Below are positions 17,908 to 23,645 of a stretch of 23,645 bases of DNA, piece by piece (within the stretch, counting starts at the first letter, position 1; the number at the start of each line of letters is the position of its first letter). The notes beneath the pieces are model-generated. The model saw only the letters and a list, made by a program, of their open reading frames with translations. It made no database searches and was not told where the DNA came from. Source of the stretch: JACKGS01 sp964448015. Its GTDB lineage: Bacteria; Patescibacteriota; Saccharimonadia; Saccharimonadales; UBA7683. The translations under genes and the position numbers were made by a program. The DNA is taken from contig CAYUUV010000015.1 of assembly GCA_964448015.1 (NCBI GenBank), positions 1-23,645 on the forward strand, in the 5' to 3' direction.

Positions 17908-19200
17908 CTATTGTAGCACCTTCACGATGTCGTCAATAGCAAGTACGTCTTCTTTTTGGGTTTCAATATTTCGTAGAATGTATTTTTGATTAGCAATTTC
18001 TGATTCACCCACAAATAACAGATATGGAACGCCTAGTTTCAACGCAGCTTTTATTTGTTTTTCTGGTTTTCGATCTGTCAGATCAACGGCAACATTAATA
18101 GCACTTGCCCGCAATTGACGTACCACGTCTTGCGCTTCACCAAGAACATCCCCAATGGTTACCACATACAGTTGCGTAGTAGATTGCAGTTTCGGCTCGA
18201 GCTTATGACTACTCAGAAAGTTTTCTATCGGCGCATCACCCATACCAAAGCCAACTGTTGCAATTGGCTCCACACCAAAGGCACCCACCAGGCCATCATA
18301 ACGACCGCCGCCAAACATGGCACGGTTGTTTTCAGGGTCAAGATCAAACACTTCAAACACGATATCGGTATAGTACTCGAAGCCACGCATCAAGGTGATA
18401 TCAAATGTCGCAGAAATAATGCCATGATCAGCAAGCAGGGTAAAAAGAACTTGAATTTCAGTAACCGCCGGTGTTTCTTTAATGCTTTCAGGCAAATCAG
18501 CCAGTGTTTGCGCCTTAATCAGCTGGTATAACTTTTCGATACCCGATTCTACCTGTTCTGGGGCAAAAATTTCGCGAGCTTGCGAGACAAAACTATCGGC
18601 TGGAAGCTTATCTTTTTTGTCAAAGAGCTGCACCATCTTCTTTGCCTGAACCGCGTCAAGTTCAAGATACTGGCTCATAATCAGATTAATGAGCTTTCTG
18701 CTATTAATTCTGATCTGATACATACTTTCGTTGGCACCGAATTCCTTCATAATTGCGTCGGCCATTGAGATGATTTCTAAATCAGCATCCACCGTTGGTA
18801 CACCAAACAGATCAACATTGAGCTGCCAAAACTGACGGTTCCTCCCACGTTGCGGCCGCTCATATCGCCAACAGTCGGGAATAGAATACCAGCGTAGTGG
18901 ATACGGTAATTCTTGCCGACGAGCGGCAACCATGCGTGAAACACTTGGTGTCATTTCTGGCCGCATCACCACCGTTCGCCCGCCGCGATCAGTGAAACTA
19001 TACGTCTGTTCATTCACAATTTCATCTGATGTTTTTGAAGTGTAGAGTTCGATTGGTTCTAAAACCGGGGCGGTGTATTCTTCATAGCCATAACGTTCGC
19101 ATACCTTCTTCCAGGTAGTAAAAATATAATTCTGTAATCGCTTATCTTCCGGGTAGAAATCCCGCGCGCCCTTGTAGCTTTGTGTACTTAATTTTGTCAT
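17908..19200 (-). CDS. hisS: Histidyl-tRNA synthetase
   Basis: Class II synthetase that charges tRNA-His with histidine in the cytoplasm. At 430 aa it is full length. Motif 2 is around residue 112 (ERPQRGRNRQFWQ). The histidine-binding signature RGFEYYTD is near residue 271 and GGGRYDG near 296. Motif 3 is VGFGMGD and the C-terminus has the anticodon-binding fold. The ATG at 19200 is preferred over a GTG two codons upstream because GGAG is 5 nt before the ATG. The leader contains a His-codon peptide and a terminator, suggesting attenuation. A TATAAT at 19210-19215, 9 nt before the ATG, lacks a convincing -35 and may be chance or a weak second promoter. Stop TAG. Confidence 0.97.
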   Translation of the reverse strand: MTKLSTQSYKGARDFYPEDKRLQNYIFTTWKKVCERYGYEEYTAPVLEPIELYTSKTSDEIVNEQTYSFTDRGGRTVVMRPEMTPSVSRMVAARRQELPYPLRWYSIPDCWRYERPQRGRNRQFWQLNVDLFGVPTVDADLEIISMADAIMKEFGANESMYQIRINSRKLINLIMSQYLELDAVQAKKMVQLFDKKDKLPADSFVSQAREIFAPEQVESGIEKLYQLIKAQTLADLPESIKETPAVTEIQVLFTLLADHGIISATFDITLMRGFEYYTDIVFEVFDLDPENNRAMFGGGRYDGLVGAFGVEPIATVGFGMGDAPIENFLSSHKLEPKLQSTTQLYVVTIGDVLGEAQDVVRQLRASAINVAVDLTDRKPEKQIKAALKLGVPYLLFVGESEIANQKYILRNIETQKEDVLAIDDIVKVLQ

Positions 19201-19230
19201 ATTCACTCCATTATACGTTGTTTTTTATAG

Positions 19231-19261
19231 AAAAAGAAAACGCCCCGATGATCGGAGCGTT
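19231..19261 (-). terminator. Terminator hairpin in the hisS leader
   Basis: Minus sense AACGCTCCGAT pairs with ATCGGGGCGTT, then TTCTTTTTC follows. The only non-Watson-Crick pair is a G-U in the minus-strand RNA but a C-A mismatch in plus-strand RNA, which supports the minus orientation. It sits 30 nt before hisS, so it must be bypassed for expression from the upstream promoter. Confidence 0.8.
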
Positions 19262-19287
19262 TGTTTGAATTCTGAAGAATATGAAAA

Positions 19288-19356
19288 CTATCCGACCACT
19301 CGAGGCTGGATATGTGCATGATTTGGGACGGTGTTTGTATATTGTCGTACAACCAT
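19288..19356 (-). CDS. Putative hisS leader peptide, 22 aa
   Basis: Starts MVVRQYTNTVPNHAH and ends with TAG. Two His codons, both CAT, lie at positions 13 and 15. The ATG is 6 nt after a perfect TATAAT, so it would be translated as a leaderless message; the Nudix gene has the same spacing. Only two of 22 codons are His, far fewer than the seven-His run of the enterobacterial his leader, so the case rests on position and the antiterminator pairing. Confidence 0.4.
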   Translation of the reverse strand: MVVRQYTNTVPNHAHIQPRVVG

Positions 19357-19432
19357 ATTCTAATTATATCATATTGAAGCATATTTTGTCATTATTTTGT
19401 AACTTGGGTAACTCGTCAGACTCTCTGTTGTC

Positions 19433-19533
19433 GTCATCTCGAGCCTGTCGACCCGTTCTCCGTAGCAAGACTGCGAAGGGCGAAGAGATCTAGTTGCAAT
19501 TGTTGGTAGATCTCTCGACAAACTCGAGATGAC
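19433..19533. repeat. REP-like palindrome, long copy
   Basis: Same arms as 17017-17084 (GTCATCTCGAGCCTGTCGA and its inverse TCTCTCGACAAACTCGAGATGAC in two parts) but with about 30 extra nt inserted near the centre. It lies between hisS and the cassette, just upstream of the hisS leader promoter. Confidence 0.8.
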
Positions 19534-19669
19534 AGAGTGTGGCAGTGTTGGTAATTTCGTGATTTAGGCTTTGCTATTAGGTCACGGAAAAGGCATATTA
19601 AAATACCCTCTTATGTGAGGGTATTTACACCTATGGCCGTGCCACGAGATGAGCAAAGCGAATTTTTCG
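19534..19669. other. Hairpins just outside the left long repeat
   Basis: No gene. AAATACCCTC/GAGGGTATTT (19601-19610 with 19617-19626) form a perfect 10-bp hairpin. CACGG and CCGTG words flank it and could extend the structure. CCACGA/TCGTGG arms at about 19642-19671 follow, with a T-run. They may mark the edge of the accessory DNA or terminate leftward cassette transcripts. Confidence 0.45.
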
Positions 19670-19843
19670 TGGTGCAATTTTACACTTTCGCGCGAACCCA
19701 GTTCCAGCGGAACTGTGAGTGAGCCGCGCCGCCTGTGCGAGCAAGCCCGCACGCGCCCCACCAGCCGCCCCCTTTGCCTTTTTTCTGAGATTTCCCCCGC
19801 CGAATTTCTTTTTTAACTGAAAAGGGGTTGGCTGGTGGTTCGC
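19670..19843 (+). repeat. 174-bp long inverted repeat, left copy
   Basis: Identical, base for base on reading, to the reverse complement of 22869-23042. It contains small hairpins with 3-nt or short loops (for example CAGTTCC-AGC-GGAACTG and GTGCG..CGCAC) and the palindrome TTCGCGCGAA. It bounds the cassette on the left. I see no target-site duplication outside the two copies. Confidence 0.97.
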
Positions 19844-19895
19844 CTACTGCAAAAGCAGTAGAGACGGCGCGGCTTTGGTCGGCAAAGCCGACGCG
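19844..19895 (-). terminator. Hairpins after the glycosyltransferase fragment
   Basis: CTACTGC-AAAA-GCAGTAG (19844-19861, 7 bp) and GTCGGC-AAA-GCCGAC (19878-19892) lie between the stop and the left repeat. The second has a sister, GTCGGC-GTA-GCCGAC, at 23176-23190, outside the right repeat. No clear T-run follows on the minus strand, so termination is only a guess. Confidence 0.4.
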
Positions 19896-20852
19896 CTACG
19901 CGCTCCGAACTGTTGACTCCAGTTTAAGTCCAAGCGGTTCATCAACCATAAAGCTACCCATAGCGAGCTTCGCTAGCTTATAGTCTGCGAGATGTCTAGA
20001 CATATCAAACGGCTGGCGCAATTTCTCTTGAGTGGTTGACGGGACGGAATCTGCATAGCCCCTTATCTCATCCCAGTTTACATCAGCAAAAAATCTGGAT
20101 ATCGCATCTTTTGCATCATCATATGTCGTCACATATGCCAAGCTACGCGGACTAACCTCTGGAAGACTTGACTCACTCCATGTATTTTGGACAATCTGCA
20201 TGCATATTTCGTTCACCTTCTCCCGAACAGCACAACGAGTCAGGTAAAGCATTGCGTGGAAGTCACCGCTTTTGTAATTACGCCTTACTTCATCGGCAAT
20301 TTTATTCATCACAGTAACGTCTGGCAATTTTATCTCTTTATGAAGAAAACTATCAAGCTCACCTCGGCTATCAGCTGCTTTGAAGTGGCGAATACGTGCT
20401 TTGATATGGTCGGTCATATCGACTCGTCCCATATGCATGAAAAATGCGTCATGTGCAATCCGTATATCGTTCTTACTGATCATACGATTCATTACGCTGT
20501 CGGTCGCTTGGTTCTGCCCGGCATGCATGCCTTTGCTACGCTCGACATCCACGAGCATCAATGAAGCTTTCACCCAGTCGCGTCGATCAATACCGTGCTT
20601 TGCGAGGGTATGACGAACCTGCGGTTGCTGGTCTCCGTCGAAAATCTGATACAGTAATCGTTCTTCATAAGTCAACTCGCCGAACTCGGCTTCTACTATC
20701 TCGATAGGATATGGCCTATAGCGAGCTCCCACGATAATTGCGTCGTGATTCCACATGTTGTCAAGCGAATCGGTGTATCGAAATATGTCGGCATCTGTCA
20801 TAAAAATACGCTCAATTTTACGCGCTGACGCAATGTCGGTAATATCGTCCAT
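19896..20852 (-). CDS. Glycosyltransferase-like protein, C-terminal part (318 aa)
   Basis: Probably most of a family-2 (GT-A fold) glycosyltransferase, which transfers sugar from a nucleotide sugar. IFMTDADIF near residue 20 carries the DxD-type metal and nucleotide-sugar motif (DAD). MHAGQNQATDSVMNRMISKNDIRIAHDAFFMHMG resembles the later region of such enzymes in spirit only. The first 60-70 residues expected of a GT-A domain are missing here. They are encoded by the frame just upstream (20856-21095), which is in the same frame and separated by one TGA and one codon. No SD precedes this ATG. The C-terminal ~130 residues are unassigned. Stop TAG. Confidence 0.6.
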   Translation of the reverse strand: MDDITDIASARKIERIFMTDADIFRYTDSLDNMWNHDAIIVGARYRPYPIEIVEAEFGELTYEERLLYQIFDGDQQPQVRHTLAKHGIDRRDWVKASLMLVDVERSKGMHAGQNQATDSVMNRMISKNDIRIAHDAFFMHMGRVDMTDHIKARIRHFKAADSRGELDSFLHKEIKLPDVTVMNKIADEVRRNYKSGDFHAMLYLTRCAVREKVNEICMQIVQNTWSESSLPEVSPRSLAYVTTYDDAKDAISRFFADVNWDEIRGYADSVPSTTQEKLRQPFDMSRHLADYKLAKLAMGSFMVDEPLGLKLESTVRSA

Positions 20853-20855
20853 AGC

Positions 20856-21095
20856 TCATGCTTGGCTCAATTTGTCTCCCAGCGAAAGCTCAACTTCGGC
20901 ATTATACGAGCTGCTGCTCACTGCTAAGTCTGGTTGTTTGCCAGCTGCCGTTTTCGGACCGTTCACTCGTACAATAACCGATGCGTCTATTGCGAGCTTT
21001 GCCAAACATTGATCAATATTGCCCAGCGTCACATCCAGACACTCTTGACCCTCTTCTTCATAAAAAGGAACGCCTACTAGTGTTCGCTCACTCAT
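20856..21095 (-). CDS. Glycosyltransferase-like protein, N-terminal part (79 aa)
   Basis: Matches the start of a family-2 glycosyltransferase. VGVPFYEEEGQECLDVTL (residues 7-24) resembles the strand/loop VPaYNEE-type start, and ASVIVRVNGP (38-47) resembles the IVVvNG strand. It ends at TGA after KLSQA. The next in-frame codons encode AMDDITDIA, where the family usually has K-x-G-x-A-G-A-L/M-N, so the TGA sits where Gly is expected. The ATG overlaps the TGA of the preceding gene (ATGA). I read the two parts as one 398-codon gene with an in-frame UGA: a fresh nonsense mutation, or a codon read as Gly in a donor with code 25. Confidence 0.6.
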   Translation of the reverse strand: MSERTLVGVPFYEEEGQECLDVTLGNIDQCLAKLAIDASVIVRVNGPKTAAGKQPDLAVSSSSYNAEVELSLGDKLSQA

Positions 21096-21784
21096 ACATC
21101 TCTCTCTATTACTATTTCATAGGAGTTATCGAGTACCTCATGTGCATTGCAATCCGATGGCATTTGCGGGTGATGTCTCATAGCCTCTACAGTTTCCACT
21201 CTGTCATGTGGCATCGAAGCGAGAAACGCGAAATGCCTCACGTCACTTTCGCGAACAGCTCGCTTTTGGCTCAGCGCGACACCAGATATACGAAGCGCCC
21301 ACGTAGCGATTGCAAACGGCAGTGTTTTAACGAGGAACTTATGCTCATATCCGTTAGCTTCGCTCAAGCCAGCTTCAACCGCTGGTACAATTACGTCATG
21401 ACCGCTTACGCTGGGTAGGGCAAAGTCGACGCTACCATCAGTACGTTGCGATATACTATCGTACTGAATAAATTGCATTTCTACTGGAGTAGAGCCGTGC
21501 TGATGAGGGTGTAGATATTCTAGTCTGTTATCTGTTTTCTTTATCAACTCCATGCTTGGCTCGTGTAGCTCCAGTGTCGTCGCGATTCTTCCCATCGCCA
21601 CGGGGATGTCCGTCGTGAATATATTGGAATCGATGTCATTATGATTTACATCAGCTCCCGTTAATGCATCAATCGAATAGCTACCAGTCAGCACAAAAAA
21701 GTTGCCTTCGTTTTTGACATATGTGTCCATACTAGACGCTATGCGTATATCAATATCTCTCTGATTGGGCGTAGTAGTGCTCAT
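21092..21784 (-). CDS. Nucleotidyltransferase-fold protein, 230 aa
   Basis: The N-terminal motif LTGSYSIDALTG, then HNDIDSNIF (residues 32-55), matches the G-S/G..(x)..D-x-D signature of polymerase-beta-type nucleotidyltransferases. It is closest in look to small-molecule types (LinB/ANT(2'')-like, GGyAidal..DiDl), with Gly34, Ser35, Asp50 and Asp52. Such enzymes move a nucleotide onto a drug, protein or other acceptor; the acceptor here is unknown. The rest is not recognised. The gene starts 7 nt after the Nudix stop and overlaps the glycosyltransferase start by 4 nt (ATGA). The frame past the TGA reaches TAGTAG after five codons. TGA stop, rare in this window. Confidence 0.65.
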   Translation of the reverse strand: MSTTTPNQRDIDIRIASSMDTYVKNEGNFFVLTGSYSIDALTGADVNHNDIDSNIFTTDIPVAMGRIATTLELHEPSMELIKKTDNRLEYLHPHQHGSTPVEMQFIQYDSISQRTDGSVDFALPSVSGHDVIVPAVEAGLSEANGYEHKFLVKTLPFAIATWALRISGVALSQKRAVRESDVRHFAFLASMPHDRVETVEAMRHHPQMPSDCNAHEVLDNSYEIVIERDV

Positions 21785-21791
21785 GATATCC

Positions 21792-22208
21792 CTATCGTAT
21801 ATATCCTTGGTCTATGAGTGCCTTAGTGATTGGCAGTAATGTAAGCTTAAGAGCGTCTTTTGGACTAAAAAGTTCAAGGTCTGCAACAAATGTTTCGTCG
21901 CTGTCAGAGAAGTGCTCGACGCCTGGAAATTTTGCCGTAAAAAAGTGTACTTTCGCAATAATTCTATGATCTTCAAAAGATAGATCTCCGACAAATTGCA
22001 GGTCGTCTCTCTTTTGAGAAAGGGAGTACCCTACCTCTTCAAAGATTTCTCGTCGTATTGCCTCCTGCGGTGTTTCCCCCGCTTCTAAGCCGCCGCCGAT
22101 GAATTCCCACATCTCGCTATCTGCATCTGCGCGTCGATTCAGGAGCACCTTATCGCCTTGCGTAAAAGCTAGCAGTACCACTTCCAGTTTTTTCTTGACA
22201 GACTCCAT
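21792..22208 (-). CDS. Nudix hydrolase
   Basis: Hydrolyses nucleoside diphosphates linked to another moiety. The Nudix box GX5EX7REUXEEXGU is complete: GLEAGETPQEAIRREIFEEVGY, split as GLEAGE plus seven residues plus REIFEEVGY (around residues 39-60). At ~138 aa it is a typical single-domain enzyme. A perfect TATAAT ends 6 nt before the ATG at 22208, predicting a leaderless message. An ATG two codons upstream (22214) directly follows the -10 and is probably not transcribed. First gene of the leftward operon. Substrate not predictable. Stop TAG. Confidence 0.93.
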   Translation of the reverse strand: MESVKKKLEVVLLAFTQGDKVLLNRRADADSEMWEFIGGGLEAGETPQEAIRREIFEEVGYSLSQKRDDLQFVGDLSFEDHRIIAKVHFFTAKFPGVEHFSDSDETFVADLELFSPKDALKLTLLPITKALIDQGYIR

Positions 22209-22243
22209 GTCCATATTATATCATACAAGTCAGACAATATCAA
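22195..22243. promoter_or_regulatory. Overlapping divergent promoters of the cassette
   Basis: Leftward: TTGATA (22243-22238), 17 nt, TATAAT (22220-22215), excellent and leaderless for the Nudix gene. Rightward: TTGACA (22195-22200), 18 nt, TATCAT (22219-22224), good, with a ~33-nt leader for the kinase. The two -10 boxes overlap at 22219-22220, so the promoters should exclude or co-control each other. Confidence 0.8.
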
Positions 22244-22263
22244 TAGTAGGAGAGGTGTTCTTA

Positions 22264-22863
22264 ATGTCTGAAATAATAGTTGTGCACGGCTACGTTGGGT
22301 CGGGAAAGTCCACCCAATGTTCTCGGCTTGTATCGGAAGGGGTGAGCGGCGCCAGCAGGGTGTTGCACGTATCGGCAGGTAATAGGCTACGTGGCATTAG
22401 AAATGGCACAGAGGCGTCAAAGTTCTCGCAATACATCAATGATCCCGATGCCCCGTCTCCGCTGCCTGATTGGATTATGGAAGGAGCCGTCTTCGAAGCC
22501 ATCGATAGCAATGACAGCTTAGCGCTTATCGACGGCTACCCAAGGCATCCTCAGGCTGTCGACTCATTCTACGAGACCGTTGCAAAGAGTCGCTATAGAC
22601 TACTCGGCACGGTTGCGATGCAACTCTCTATCGATGCTAGTGTAGAACGTATCGTGTCGCGAGGGAAAAGAGATGGAGAGAAGATGCAAGGTGATGATAT
22701 TAGAGAATTCGCCAGACATCGATACCAACTTGACACACAGACTACGAATTTAGCCATAAATGCGCTTAGTCAGTACGCCCCCGTAAGACACGTAGATGCA
22801 GACGGCGATATATCGACAGTCTATTCAAGGTTTGTAAGAGGGATCGAGGACCTGAGGCGTTAA
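22264..22863 (+). CDS. Adenylate-kinase-like P-loop phosphotransferase, 199 aa
   Basis: The Walker A motif GYVGSGKST (residues ~9-17) and DGYPRHPQAVDSF (the DGfPR-x-x-Q-A motif that binds the nucleotide in adenylate kinases) place it with nucleoside monophosphate kinases. A LID-like part RGKRDGEKMQGDDIREFARHR resembles R-x-x-R..G..DD..e..x-x-R. It is not the housekeeping adk, whose core motifs are closer to consensus, and the substrate may differ. I start at the ATG 22264 with GGAGAGG upstream; a longer frame from 22099 would overlap the Nudix gene and both promoters. It stops 5 bp before the right repeat (TAA). Confidence 0.8.
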   Translation: MSEIIVVHGYVGSGKSTQCSRLVSEGVSGASRVLHVSAGNRLRGIRNGTEASKFSQYINDPDAPSPLPDWIMEGAVFEAIDSNDSLALIDGYPRHPQAVDSFYETVAKSRYRLLGTVAMQLSIDASVERIVSRGKRDGEKMQGDDIREFARHRYQLDTQTTNLAINALSQYAPVRHVDADGDISTVYSRFVRGIEDLRR

Positions 22864-22868
22864 TTATT

Positions 22869-23042
22869 GCGAACCACCAGCCAACCCCTTTTCAGTTAAA
22901 AAAGAAATTCGGCGGGGGAAATCTCAGAAAAAAGGCAAAGGGGGCGGCTGGTGGGGCGCGTGCGGGCTTGCTCGCACAGGCGGCGCGGCTCACTCACAGT
23001 TCCGCTGGAACTGGGTTCGCGCGAAAGTGTAAAATTGCACCA
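22869..23042 (-). repeat. 174-bp long inverted repeat, right copy
   Basis: Exact inverse of 19670-19843. Read in the direction of the kinase transcript it starts GCGAACCACCAGCC; the leftward operon reads the same sequence in the same sense at its own 3' end. Both mRNAs would therefore carry the same 174-nt 3' segment if not terminated earlier. Confidence 0.97.
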
Positions 23043-23065
23043 AAATGGCAGAATTACGGAAATTG

Positions 23066-23087
23066 CCGCCCATTCGGGCGGTTTTTT
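23066..23087 (+). terminator. Terminator beyond the right repeat
   Basis: CCGCCC-ATTC-GGGCGG followed by six T: a textbook intrinsic terminator in plus sense, the likely end of the kinase transcript after it has passed through the repeat. Confidence 0.88.
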
Positions 23088-23142
23088 CTCTGGCGGCGCG
23101 CAGCGCCTGCCAGGTGTTTTTCTGGGGGGAATGAGATTTGGA

Positions 23143-23168
23143 GCGCCAGCAAGCTGGCGCACTTTTTT
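23143..23168 (+). terminator. Second terminator and hairpin cluster
   Basis: GCGCCAGC-AA-GCTGGCGC (8 bp), then ACTTTTTTG. Next comes GTCGGC-GTA-GCCGAC (23176-23190), sister of 19878-19892. The run of tight short-loop hairpins isolates the recombinase from the cassette. No gene in 23043-23332. Confidence 0.8.
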
Positions 23169-23218
23169 GTTTTTAGTCGGCGTAGCCGACACGCTCCGCG
23201 TCGTGGTAAAATGGAAGT

Positions 23219-23299
23219 GGACACAATCAATCAGTAAAACGGCGATATTTTTGGCTTATATAGCCGTCCCGTACAATGCAGTTTTACTGGATTGTGTCC
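23219..23299. promoter_or_regulatory. Bulged inverted repeat at the recombinase promoter, possible att or operator
   Basis: GGACACAATC-AAT-CAGTAAAAC (23219-23240) is mirrored by GTTTTACTGGATTGTGTCC (23281-23299): 19 matched pairs, one arm carrying an extra AAT. The spacer holds TACAAT (23272-23277), a likely -10 for the recombinase with a weak -35. Large serine recombinases often act at imperfect ~50-bp inverted repeats beside their gene, so an attachment site is possible; an autoregulatory operator is the alternative. Confidence 0.5.
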
Positions 23300-23332
23300 A
23301 GCGGGGCGGCTATTTAAGTTGAGGGGGCAACT

Positions 23333-23645
23333 ATGAGAGAACTACTGGTAAATATAGAGCTGGTGTATTTCATCTATGTGCGCAAAAGCACCGATGTAGA
23401 GGACAAGCAAATATTATCTGTCGCGGCACAGATAATCGAGCTAAAAGAATTTGCCAAGCGTATGGGCTTGCGTATCGCAGGTATCATCGTAGAAAAGCAG
23501 ACAGCGAAAAAGCCAGGACGTCCGAAGTTTAACAAAATGCTGGAGCGCATAGAAAACGGCGAGGCTAACGGCGTTTTGGCGTGGTTGCCCGACAGGTTGT
23601 CGCGCAACTCGATAGATAGCGGGCGCGTCATTTATATGCTCGATG
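23333..23645 (+). CDS. Large serine recombinase, 5' part (cut by window edge)
   Basis: Site-specific DNA recombinase (resolvase/invertase N-terminal domain) that cuts DNA through a Ser-phosphate link. FIYVRKSTD (residues 13-21) carries the catalytic Ser19. GRPKFNKMLERIENGEANG and WLPDRLSRNSIDSG carry the conserved Arg and Ser residues of the active-site region. About 104 residues are visible and the frame is open at the window end. GAGGGGG about 7 nt before the ATG supports the start. The sequence resembles recombinases of prophages and integrative elements in CPR and Firmicutes. It is the obvious candidate to mobilise or invert the neighbouring DNA. Confidence 0.93.
   Translation, partial: MRELLVNIELVYFIYVRKSTDVEDKQILSVAAQIIELKEFAKRMGLRIAGIIVEKQTAKKPGRPKFNKMLERIENGEANGVLAWLPDRLSRNSIDSGRVIYMLD

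Larger units (their letters stand above)
19231..19392 (-). promoter_or_regulatory. Putative leader-peptide attenuator of hisS
   Basis: In transcript order: promoter ATGACA (19392-19387), 18-nt spacer, TATAAT (19368-19363); a 22-codon leader peptide beginning 6 nt later (19356-19288); an intrinsic terminator (19261-19231); then hisS. The end of the leader frame (CGAGTGGTCGGA, 19302-19291) can pair with the 5' part of the terminator (TCCGATCATCG, 19256-19246): 11 pairs, one bulge, one G-U. That pairing excludes the terminator. A ribosome stalled on the His codons (19320-19312) leaves most of this arm free; one that reaches the stop (19290-19288) covers it. That is the classical attenuation logic for histidine supply. 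The arrangement is seen in sequence; the regulation is inferred. Confidence 0.55.
19670..23042. mobile_element. Repeat-bounded 3.4-kb cargo cassette
   Basis: Perfect 174-bp inverted repeats enclose about 3.0 kb with five reading frames. One central divergent promoter region (22195-22243) drives nudix - nucleotidyltransferase - glycosyltransferase (two frames) to the left and an adenylate-kinase-like gene to the right. No transposase is inside; a serine recombinase lies just beyond the right repeat. None of the genes belongs to core metabolism. It could be an invertible segment, a passenger of a larger integrative element, or, as a caveat, an assembly fold-back. Confidence 0.55.

Noticed and set aside
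22099..22263. An N-terminal extension of the adenylate-kinase-like protein
   Set aside because: The extension overlaps the Nudix gene and both promoters, has no ribosome site, and the Walker A motif needs to be near the N-terminus, as given by the start at 22264.
19660..23052. Target-site duplication flanking the 174-bp repeats
   Set aside because: The bases outside the two copies (..TTTTTCG and AAATGGC..) show no direct repeat, so transposon-type insertion is not supported.

Overview
The window (about 46% G+C by eye) comes from a draft genome; a 100-N scaffold gap lies between rpsL and rpsG. The gene content fits a reduced-genome bacterium of the Patescibacteria (CPR), with Candidatus Saccharibacteria my best guess. 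This rests on the character of the core proteins (EF-G with an NKIN motif, a beta' subunit without either zinc site), many small orphan genes, and a CPR-like large serine recombinase. I could not run a phylogeny, so the lineage is an inference.

Layout. 1-1190: two small orphan genes. 1192-12178 (minus strand): the core expression block, a str-type operon without tuf (rpsL-gap-rpsG-orf104-fusA) and rpoB-rpoC. 12191-14162: clpP, an orphan and a GNAT-like acetyltransferase, read as one unit from a promoter that carries a perfect CIRCE (HrcA) operator. 14172-15758: trigger factor and a small membrane protein, from a promoter so close to the start codon that the mRNA should be leaderless. 15776-16415: no convincing gene, but a strong promoter, a 16-bp closing helix, many hairpins and a terminator, which together look like an undescribed ~600-nt structured RNA. 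16625-17381: three small plus-strand genes. 17655-19392: hisS plus a coiled-coil protein, preceded by what looks like a classical leader-peptide attenuator with a His-Ala-His leader.

19670-23645 is accessory DNA. Two perfect 174-bp inverted repeats enclose a 3-kb cassette. A central divergent promoter drives a Nudix hydrolase, a nucleotidyltransferase and a glycosyltransferase (split by an in-frame TGA) to the left, and an adenylate-kinase-like enzyme to the right. Both transcripts run outward into the same 174-nt sequence. Beyond the right repeat come stacked hairpins or terminators, a bulged inverted repeat, and the 5' part of a large serine recombinase cut by the window edge.

The core genes cover translation (S12, S7, EF-G, HisRS), transcription (RpoB, RpoC) and nascent-chain handling (trigger factor, ClpP). 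The best leads are the hisS attenuator, the structured RNA, the repeat-bounded cassette with its UGA codon, and the unusual core-protein residues.
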